In this document: positions 18,522 to 25,832 of the stretch, in pieces | Layout: each line of letters begins with the position of its first letter | Numbering within the stretch: the first letter of the stretch is position 1 | NCBI GenBank assembly: GCA_016720145.1 | Contig: JADJXV010000001.1 | Location: 62,001 to 126,000 of the forward strand | Reading direction: 5' to 3' | Length of the DNA stretch: 64,000 nt | From: Ignavibacteria bacterium | Lineage (GTDB): Bacteria; Bacteroidota; Ignavibacteria; Kapaibacteriales; UBA961 | Notes under the pieces: model-generated | What the model saw: the letters and a program-made list of their open reading frames with translations, nothing else | Told to the model about the DNA's origin: nothing | Databases searched by the model: none | Translations under genes and position numbers: made by a program

Positions 18522-18647
18522 AATTTGCTTGATACTCCAGCACTACGAGATCGATTTTCTAATCAATTAGTTGAAAATTGTGGGCTCAATACTACGGTTC
18601 CACCGGTGGTGATTCCAAATGTGATTGCAGGGGTAATTGATGGGTAG
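18522..18647 (+). pseudogene. In-frame continuation of the FAD oxidoreductase after a TAA
   Basis: These 41 codons are in the same frame as the oxidase and begin NLLDTPALRDRF, followed by CGLNTTVPP, before a TAG. The lengths and the leucine-proline-arginine pattern look like the normal C-terminus of this oxidase family. There is no start codon or ribosome binding site of its own. See the finding on this TAA. Confidence 0.5.
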
Positions 18648-18724
18648 TTTGGATTGTAATTATTTAAAATATAAGATAGATACACATATCATTAATTATT
18701 TAAACCAACGAAAGGAAAATCATA

Positions 18725-19411
18725 ATGTCAATCTACATTGTAAAGTCTGGCGACACGCTAAGCGCAATTGCCAAAAAACATTCCATTGCACTTGATACAC
18801 TTCTCGATTCGAATCCCCAAATCAAGAATATCAATAGCATTCGAGTTGGTATGAAAATTACCATTCCTGAAAAGCAAACGGATATTCCACCAAAACCTGA
18901 TCCGATCCAACCTGCAAATATTCCGACATCAGTGGCTCTATTTCTCGAACGCGCAAGAAGCGCCAAAGGCAAAAAAACAATCTACAAACTTGGTGCAGGC
19001 GGAATGAAACCGACCAATGCAACTCCAACAGATAAAGGAAATAAGTGCGATTGTAGCGGGTTCGTATGCTGGGCGTTGGGAGTATCTCGCAAAACATCAC
19101 ATCCACTTTATGTGAAGTATAATAGCGGATGGATGAATACTGATGGAATGGTCCATGATGCCAACAATTCTACCGGATATTTTGAAAAAATTACAACCCC
19201 AAAAGTAGGATGTATGATAGTCTATCCCGGAGGAAAAGGGAAGATAGGTCATGTGGGAATTGTCACTGAAGTGAAAGCAGGTGTAGTGGAGAAAGTTCTG
19301 CACTGTTCGGGAGGGAATTTTAGAAAAACCGAAGATGCAATTCAGGAGACTAAACCTGATGTTTTCATAAATAATCCGCGCACTATTTATGCGTGGTGGG
19401 TGGGATTGTGA
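18725..19411 (+). CDS. LysM + NlpC/P60-type peptidoglycan hydrolase
   Basis: This is a 228-residue protein with no signal peptide; it starts directly with a LysM domain (IYIVKSGDTLSAIAKKH, residues 3-47). A proline-rich linker (50-65) leads to an NlpC/P60-like catalytic domain with Cys110 in DCSGF and His176 in GHVG. Such enzymes cleave peptide bonds of the murein stem. AAAGGA lies 8 nt upstream. Without a signal peptide it must either act inside, be released by lysis or be delivered by a non-Sec route, as for injection-system effectors or phage lysins. It precedes the papain-hydrolase gene by 43 nt. Confidence 0.8.
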   Translation: MSIYIVKSGDTLSAIAKKHSIALDTLLDSNPQIKNINSIRVGMKITIPEKQTDIPPKPDPIQPANIPTSVALFLERARSAKGKKTIYKLGAGGMKPTNATPTDKGNKCDCSGFVCWALGVSRKTSHPLYVKYNSGWMNTDGMVHDANNSTGYFEKITTPKVGCMIVYPGGKGKIGHVGIVTEVKAGVVEKVLHCSGGNFRKTEDAIQETKPDVFINNPRTIYAWWVGL

Positions 19412-19454
19412 AATTAATAACTTAATCAATATCAATTACTTATTGAATACTGCG

Positions 19455-21410
19455 ATGTCAAAAAAATTCACAGGACACAAATCAACGAATTCTTCATCAG
19501 TAGAATCAAAAGATACTGTGCAATCATCCGGATCATTAAAAACGAAGTATAGTCTGACTGTCAGAGCAGATATTGTGGACTTTCGCGATATGGTGTATCA
19601 GCCATCTTTGCGGGAAGTTCCGGTGGAAAAACCCCTCAAAGAGTATCAGAAGCTTGGACTTCCAATTCTCGATCAAGGCAAAGAAGGTGCTTGTACTGGA
19701 TATGGATTGGCGGCTGTCGTTAATTACTTGTTACACACGAGAAAGGTAACCCCGGGTAAGCCGGATGCGAGTGAATTGATGTTGTATGATTCTGCCCGCA
19801 GATATGATGAATGGAAAGGTGAAAATTACGAAGGTTCATCTGCACGCGGTGCAATGAAAGGGTGGCACAAGCATGGAGTAGCCCATAAAAATGTATGGGA
19901 AAAGAATAAAAGGAGACTCTCTCGTTCGGTGGCAATCGATGCACTTTCACGTCCATTGGGAGCATATTATAGGGTAAATGCTAAGGATTTAATTGCGTTG
20001 CACTGCGCTATCGAAGATGTGGGAATTCTCTATGCGACGGCGAATGTACATACAGGATGGGAACAAGTTACCTCAAAAGGAAAGGATGCAGGACTCATAC
20101 CGTATTCAAAAGAATTTGCAACTATTGGAGGTCATGCATTTGCGATTGTCGGCTATACTAAGGACGGATTATGGATTCAGAATTCATGGAGCGATAAGTG
20201 GGGAAAAAAAGGTTTTGGATTCATTACCTACGAAGATTGGCTCAAAAACGGGAATGATGTGTGGGTAGCTCGGCTTGGTGTTCCGATTAGTATTCCTGAT
20301 AACTCAAGCACTCATCAAAACTTAACAACGCCTCAATCCAGAATGATTACGTCATTTTTGATGCGACCTCATGTGATATCAATCGGGAATAATGGAGTTC
20401 TCAAGTCGGATGAACGGTTTCACACGAATGCTTTAGATTTACAAAAGAGATTTCAAGCAGGCAGTACATTTGAAACAACGACCGCTACATGGAAGAAAAA
20501 GCGAATTGTATTATACGCACATGGTGGGTTGGTCGATGAAAGCAGTGCCTTACACACTTTATCCAAAAACATTGCACGGATGCTTGAGAATGAAGCGTTT
20601 CCTGTGATGTTTGTCTGGCATAGTGATGGGGTGAGTACGATTGCCAATATTGTGAAAGATTCCTTGAAAGAGAAAATTGGTGATTCCGGCAGATCAATGA
20701 TGTTTGACTGGCTGACAGATCGCTATGACCAAACAATTGAAGTACTTGCACGGCCATTAGGCAAGAGAATGTGGTCGGAAATGAAGGAAAATGCTATGAT
20801 GGCTACCTTGGATAATGATGGATTTAATTCTTTGGGGGGCGGATATCTATTCCTCGAACAGCTTAAAGCACTCATGAAGAGAGATCCTTCGGTAGAAGTA
20901 CATGTAGTGGGTCATTCAGCAGGAGCTATATTCTTGGGAGGATTTGTCAACTATATGCGAGAGAACAAGTTGCCGATTGAATCTTGCACATTATGGGCTC
21001 CTGCCTGTACGGTAGATTTTTTCCATACACACTATACGCCAAGCATGACTATCGATATTTCCGGTGATTCCCACATCAAACGGTGCGCATTGTTTACTCT
21101 TTCGGATGACCAGGAATGCGATGATACGGCGACAATGTTCTATCGTAAATCTCTGCTGTACTTAGTGTCTAACTCATTTGAAGAATATGCTACACCATAT
21201 AATGATGATTTTGAGAAAATCCTTGGAATGGAAAAGTATGCGCATGCTTATAGACAGTCGTTTGACATAAAAGATAAATTTATATGGATTAACGGCGGTA
21301 GAGAAGTGAAGGCAAGCAAGTTTGATTTACGTTCGACAGCCACGAAACACGGTGATTTTGATGATAATATCCCAACGCTGACTTCTACGCTGAACTTTAT
21401 AAAAGGGTGA
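19455..21410 (+). CDS. Papain-like (C1) cysteine protease fused to an alpha/beta-hydrolase
   Basis: This is a 651-residue protein without a signal peptide. The N-terminal half is a C1A-type peptidase: DQGKEGACTGYG with catalytic Cys80, GGHAFAIVGY with His227 and IQNSWSDKWG with Asn243. From about residue 345 a second domain resembles an alpha/beta-hydrolase: VLYAHGGL (oxyanion-type strand) and VVGHSAG with nucleophile Ser488; a late KHGD (His632) could complete the triad. The ATG at 19455 is used because the upstream frame overlaps the preceding gene. I know of no well-described family with this order. Protease and esterase/lipase activities are inferred from motifs. Confidence 0.75.
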   Translation: MSKKFTGHKSTNSSSVESKDTVQSSGSLKTKYSLTVRADIVDFRDMVYQPSLREVPVEKPLKEYQKLGLPILDQGKEGACTGYGLAAVVNYLLHTRKVTPGKPDASELMLYDSARRYDEWKGENYEGSSARGAMKGWHKHGVAHKNVWEKNKRRLSRSVAIDALSRPLGAYYRVNAKDLIALHCAIEDVGILYATANVHTGWEQVTSKGKDAGLIPYSKEFATIGGHAFAIVGYTKDGLWIQNSWSDKWGKKGFGFITYEDWLKNGNDVWVARLGVPISIPDNSSTHQNLTTPQSRMITSFLMRPHVISIGNNGVLKSDERFHTNALDLQKRFQAGSTFETTTATWKKKRIVLYAHGGLVDESSALHTLSKNIARMLENEAFPVMFVWHSDGVSTIANIVKDSLKEKIGDSGRSMMFDWLTDRYDQTIEVLARPLGKRMWSEMKENAMMATLDNDGFNSLGGGYLFLEQLKALMKRDPSVEVHVVGHSAGAIFLGGFVNYMRENKLPIESCTLWAPACTVDFFHTHYTPSMTIDISGDSHIKRCALFTLSDDQECDDTATMFYRKSLLYLVSNSFEEYATPYNDDFEKILGMEKYAHAYRQSFDIKDKFIWINGGREVKASKFDLRSTATKHGDFDDNIPTLTSTLNFIKG

Positions 21411-21561
21411 AAATCAATTTGTATGAAAATCGTGTATAGAATATACTAAAGCAATATTTTAAATGTAATTAAATGAACATTCCGTGATAATTTTCCTGAA
21501 TTCTGTGTCATAATAACAATTTTCTCTCTAAAATTAGTATGTTTGTTTTGTGAAATAGTAT

Positions 21562-21597
21562 TTTCTCTCTATCTTCATTAGTTATAGGATGTTCGCC
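21562..21597 (+). promoter_or_regulatory. Conserved leader of tandem paralog 1
   Basis: The block TTTCTCTCTATCTTCATTAG followed by an AGGATGTTC-like site is repeated before the second paralog (22519-22556). Conservation outside the coding region suggests it was duplicated with the gene or is under selection, for example as an untranslated leader with a weak AAGGAT/TAGGAT ribosome site. Confidence 0.4.
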
Positions 21598-22479
21598 ATG
21601 AAAACTATCTTCCTCCTTCTCACCGGACTCTTTGCATTTTCCTGCCAGATTTATGCTCAATCATTCCTCTCACCTCGAGTTGGCAATGAAATCGACCAAG
21701 TTGAAAGAGAATATTTTGGACTTTTTCCAACTGACAGTGGTTTTGTCTCAGCAAAGGCTACATCCCAAAGTGGAGATTTAGTAAACTTCAAGATAACTAC
21801 ACTTTTTGAAGGGCGCCAAAGGGATACTTCCATTAGTATAAAACAGCGTATTTTAGACAAACTCTCAAATTTTATTGAAGAATTTGAATCAGTTAGAATT
21901 AACGAGAACGAAGTTAACTTGGATGTACTACAAAAAGTTGCTGCTGAATCTCCCGCAATAAAAGTACCATTCCAAGTTCCTCATGAAGCTTCACTTGAAA
22001 TGCTCGACAGGTCAACGGTCACAGGAAAATTATTCTGGGCAGATGATAGTACGATTGTGTTATGGAAGAGTGATGAGCCTTATAATTGGAGAACCTTTGC
22101 TAAGGAAGCGACTTTGGTATCGGTATCTTCTGTTTCCAAAATAACTGTAGTACAAAATAATGGTTTTCGTAAAGGTGCTATTTATGGATTAATTGCATGG
22201 TTACCTTTGAGTATAATTTATATTAGCTTAGACTACGAAAATATAGGACACTTTATAGAACATTCCAAATCTCCCATTTTACCTATGCTTTTACCACTAG
22301 GTACTCTTTTAGCATGTGAAATCGTCGGAGGAATAATCGGATCAATTCTACAACAAGACTTTCATGCAACTATTGACGGAAACATTGAAAAGTATCTCCC
22401 TAACCTAAAACTACTCACAAATTCTTCTGTAATACAGTCATATCCACCGCCGGAAGTACTTCACTTGATTAGAAAATAA
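21598..22479 (+). CDS. Uncharacterised exported protein, paralog 1 of a tandem pair
   Basis: This is a 293-residue protein. The start is placed at 21598 by alignment with the paralog 77 bp downstream; an ATG three codons upstream (21589) is the alternative. A signal peptide ends at IYAQS. The body shares SPRVG.EID.VE.EYFGLFP, the YNWRT segment and the C-terminal GGIIGSI-QQD-ATIDG-IEKY-P pattern with the second copy. Two hydrophobic segments (about 195-215 and 235-260) suggest a membrane-anchored domain. Family unknown. Confidence 0.65.
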   Translation: MKTIFLLLTGLFAFSCQIYAQSFLSPRVGNEIDQVEREYFGLFPTDSGFVSAKATSQSGDLVNFKITTLFEGRQRDTSISIKQRILDKLSNFIEEFESVRINENEVNLDVLQKVAAESPAIKVPFQVPHEASLEMLDRSTVTGKLFWADDSTIVLWKSDEPYNWRTFAKEATLVSVSSVSKITVVQNNGFRKGAIYGLIAWLPLSIIYISLDYENIGHFIEHSKSPILPMLLPLGTLLACEIVGGIIGSILQQDFHATIDGNIEKYLPNLKLLTNSSVIQSYPPPEVLHLIRK

Positions 22480-22518
22480 ACTATTATATTTTGATAAGAT
22501 TGCTCTTGTATCTTAAAT

Positions 22519-22556
22519 GTTTTTTCTCTATCTTCAATACATAAAGGATATTCACA
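22519..22556 (+). promoter_or_regulatory. Conserved leader of tandem paralog 2
   Basis: TTTTTTCTCTATCTTCAATAC with an AAAGGATATTC ribosome-site region matches the leader of paralog 1 at 21562-21597. A Bacteroidota-like promoter may lie just upstream (TTTTGATAAG near 22490), but this is weak. Confidence 0.4.
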
Positions 22557-23432
22557 ATGAAAACTCTTTTCCTTTTACTCGTCGTATTGACAACATTTTC
22601 CATTCATACTTCTGCTCAATCAATTCTCTCTCCTCGTGTCGGTTATGAAATTGACCGAGTCGAAAAAGAATATTTCGGTCTATTTCCCTCCATCAATGGT
22701 TTTGTCACAGCGAGCGTGATATCAGAGAATGATGTATCCTCTATTTTCTCCATTACTTCAATCAATCAAGGTCAACGAAAAGACACTTCAATTCAAATTG
22801 ACACGCGTATTTTGAATAAACTTTCAAAATATATGGAAAATTTTGAATCGGTGAGAATGAACTATAGCACGGTTAACTATTCAGTATTAAAAGGGTTTGC
22901 CATAGAATCGGCCGCAGTCAAAGATCAATTTCACGACCCGATAGAAACCACGGTCGAAACGCTCGATGGTACTAGTATTACGGGAAGTTTGCTCTGGGCT
23001 GAGGATAGTTCGCTCGTGCTTTGGAAGAGTGAAGCGCCGTATAATTGGCGAACAGTCTCGCAAGATGCGAATGTAGTGCCGGTCACCTCTATTAAGTCTA
23101 TGAGAGTTGAGCGTCAGGGAGGATTCAGCACCGGTGCTCGGTATGGTGCGTATGCCGGTATAGCGAAATGTCTTATTATTGGTGGTATCCATTATCAGGA
23201 TATTCGTATTCGTGATGCTGATGATGTCGTCGGTTATGTGTTTGTTTCTGCAATATTTACGGCGATGTGTTCAGTAACCGGGGGAATAATCGGTTCTATT
23301 ATTCAGCAAGATTATCAAGCTACGATTGACGGAAAGATAGAAAAGTATGTCCCGGATGTAGAGCAGCTTTCAGAATATTCAATGATCGTTTCGTACCCAC
23401 CGCCCGAACTCGTTCGGTTAATTAATAAGTAA
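22557..23432 (+). CDS. Uncharacterised exported protein, paralog 2 of a tandem pair
   Basis: This is a 291-residue protein with a signal peptide ending TSAQS and the same layout as its neighbour: an exported N-terminal domain, the GSLLWAEDSSLVLWKSEAPY region, two hydrophobic segments near residues 195-260, and the GGIIGSIIQQDYQATIDG motif, then IEKYVPD. Identity to paralog 1 looks about 50 percent by eye. The C-terminal half ends with SYPPPELVRLI. No catalytic motif is seen, and the role is unknown. Confidence 0.65.
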   Translation: MKTLFLLLVVLTTFSIHTSAQSILSPRVGYEIDRVEKEYFGLFPSINGFVTASVISENDVSSIFSITSINQGQRKDTSIQIDTRILNKLSKYMENFESVRMNYSTVNYSVLKGFAIESAAVKDQFHDPIETTVETLDGTSITGSLLWAEDSSLVLWKSEAPYNWRTVSQDANVVPVTSIKSMRVERQGGFSTGARYGAYAGIAKCLIIGGIHYQDIRIRDADDVVGYVFVSAIFTAMCSVTGGIIGSIIQQDYQATIDGKIEKYVPDVEQLSEYSMIVSYPPPELVRLINK

Positions 23433-23447
23433 TTATATTATAAGGCA

Positions 23448-25634
23448 TTACACCATTCCTGATCTCTTTCGCACGAACCATTCAACTGCAAAGAAAAGCA
23501 ATGCGCTTGCAAGCATCCAGGGCAGATTCCAGAGAGCGAATTCCGACTTTTGGGTAATAGTACGTTCTTTAAAGGTGGGCTGTTTTTTCAGGTCATTGAG
23601 TAGAGCAGATGCCGTCTCGGGTGTGTAAAATTTCCCGCCAGTACGCTCAGCAATCTGACGTAAAAGTTCAGAATTCATCCGTACATTCTGATATTCGAGA
23701 GCTATATCACCCACGCTGAATCTTCCATTGTCGCTGCCATAGGGTTTTTGATTAACGGTCACTGAACCCGAAAACGCATAATCACCTTCGGAAAGCCCGT
23801 CTATCTGTCCGGTATAACGTCCATTTGAGATTGGAGTTAGATGTACTTCTCGCGGAGATTTCCCGCCCGATATTTTTACAATCACGTCCGCATTTTCAAT
23901 GGGAGCGAGGGTTTGATCATAGACCTGAGCGATACATTCTACCTTTTCACCACTTGAGTAGAGCTTTTTGCTGGTGCGGATGCGCACCGACTTTTGATTG
24001 TCGGTAGCCGTGAGCCATTTGGTGGTATTCTGTAAAAAAATTGAGAGAATATCAGGCATGTCTTGTCTGCCTTTTGACACTTCAGCGGCTTCGCCTAAAA
24101 GCTTCCACCTATACAGTCCATAGCCGAGAATAGCGACCGATTTTTTACCTTGGAATTCCCGTGAACTAATGAGAGGTTCGCTGAGTGGAGTCGTATTAAC
24201 CTTAATAGTAGAAAGCACTTCCGACTCAGGTTTCATTTTCACAAATGTTTCGGTGCGGTAGATTGGGGGTAATTGATTCCACAATCGGGCATCGTCGTTG
24301 GTACCGGTGATTTTCAAAAGGGAATTCGATAATGCGCGTTGTGGTACATCAGCAAAAGCGAGAAATTCCTGTGGACGGGAAGACACAATCGCAAAGGGAA
24401 GATACGGTTCTAAGATACGGAGCTTCGTATAATCAGTCTGCAAAGATGCCACAAATAGCAGTGGCTTGCCACGTTCACATTCCTGAGCGATCATTTGCAT
24501 GACCGAGACGGGAGTCGAACTATTCGGAAATCCAATTAATACAATCGTTTCTGCATCTTTCATGCTTTGGGAATTGGGTTGGGATTCATAAAATTCAGCG
24601 CCTTGTTTTTGAATAAAAGCGGTGACTTCGGCTCCTTTTTCTTTGTCTAAAATCGACCGAATAAACGACACATCCGAGCTCGGCGCACCGGCAAAAAGCA
24701 CAACTTTACGTTTTTGTTTGAGGACGTTGATGAATTCCGAGAGGGAATTGTTTTTGGGGGTTAATTCTCCGTTTTTAGGAGCAATCGATGCTATAAGCTT
24801 GTGAATTCCTTCAATCTTAGGATGATAGTCAAAAAGTGCGGAATATATATTTTGTTCGCTCCGAAGGCGGATGGTTTGTTCGGCTACCATAATACCATTG
24901 TCCGATAAAATTAACTTGGTTTCAGAATCTTTTTCATCGGTAATACCTGCTGATTTGATATTGACATTCACCGGGACAGACGCATCGAGATAGGTGATTT
25001 CATTGGTAATAATCGTCTGGACTGCGATATCTTTAGGTTCGGAAGAGTCGCCTATCCCAATAATATACAATGGCTTACCCAGCATCTCAGCTTCATACAG
25101 CGGATTCGCTCCTGTATTAAATGCTCCATCAGTGATGAGCAGTCCGGCTTGAAGATTGACATTATCTGCTCGTTCTCCAATCCAACGGATAGCGCTTGAA
25201 ATATCGGTAAGTTGTCCGTCGAATTTCAGGGAATCGATGGCTGCATGGTTAATGGAAAGTACATTATCCTGGAACTTTGCAACGTGCGCTGCATCATTTA
25301 ATGAGAGGACATTTGATGAAGTAAGAGCATTTTTGAATCCTTCGAGCCGATTACCCTTGATGTCACGAATTGTCATAGATTGAGAATTATCAAGCAGTAC
25401 TGCGAGTTGAGGTTCGTCGATACTCGACCGCACGAGTGACAAAATCGGCTCAAAAAGCGCGATAATCAGCAAAGAAAGTGCGAGAGTTCGAAGAGTAATG
25501 AGAAATGATTTTTTACCGGTAGAGATAGGTGGGATAGTTGTGTAGTAACTGTAGAGAGCCAGACCTAAAGCGCAAAGTATTGTCAGAACGACGAGCAGCC
25601 AAGAACCGCTAATACCAAGTGAGTATGAATTCAT
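23448..25634 (-). CDS. VWA-domain inner-membrane protein
   Basis: This is a 728-residue protein. Two transmembrane segments occupy residues about 11-32 and 44-68. A von Willebrand A-type MIDAS follows with LLDNSQS (Asp82, Ser84, Ser86), and a final membrane helix lies near residues 700-720 just before a basic tail. The middle contains a glutamine-amidotransferase-like domain (VVLFAGAPSSDVSFIRSIL) and a late Ig-like domain. This architecture is common in Bacteroidota, in proteins related to the BatA/BatB and YfbK-type families; their function is poorly known. It converges on the paralog pair with only 15 bp between stops. Confidence 0.7.
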   Translation of the reverse strand: MNSYSLGISGSWLLVVLTILCALGLALYSYYTTIPPISTGKKSFLITLRTLALSLLIIALFEPILSLVRSSIDEPQLAVLLDNSQSMTIRDIKGNRLEGFKNALTSSNVLSLNDAAHVAKFQDNVLSINHAAIDSLKFDGQLTDISSAIRWIGERADNVNLQAGLLITDGAFNTGANPLYEAEMLGKPLYIIGIGDSSEPKDIAVQTIITNEITYLDASVPVNVNIKSAGITDEKDSETKLILSDNGIMVAEQTIRLRSEQNIYSALFDYHPKIEGIHKLIASIAPKNGELTPKNNSLSEFINVLKQKRKVVLFAGAPSSDVSFIRSILDKEKGAEVTAFIQKQGAEFYESQPNSQSMKDAETIVLIGFPNSSTPVSVMQMIAQECERGKPLLFVASLQTDYTKLRILEPYLPFAIVSSRPQEFLAFADVPQRALSNSLLKITGTNDDARLWNQLPPIYRTETFVKMKPESEVLSTIKVNTTPLSEPLISSREFQGKKSVAILGYGLYRWKLLGEAAEVSKGRQDMPDILSIFLQNTTKWLTATDNQKSVRIRTSKKLYSSGEKVECIAQVYDQTLAPIENADVIVKISGGKSPREVHLTPISNGRYTGQIDGLSEGDYAFSGSVTVNQKPYGSDNGRFSVGDIALEYQNVRMNSELLRQIAERTGGKFYTPETASALLNDLKKQPTFKERTITQKSEFALWNLPWMLASALLFFAVEWFVRKRSGMV

Positions 25635-25832
25635 AGGGTTAAAAGAGTTTTACTTTAATTAAAATATAAAAACTGTAAAATTAGAAACGACTTCAACGAT
25701 TATTGAGAAATTGAATTAGAGAAGTTGTAGTCTCGAAATTTACTTGCTTCTTTTATGAGAAGGTTGTAAGTTCGTACGCCATTGATGGCACTGAAAAACA
25801 ATTTGCACAAAATTTTACAAACAACAATCCTT

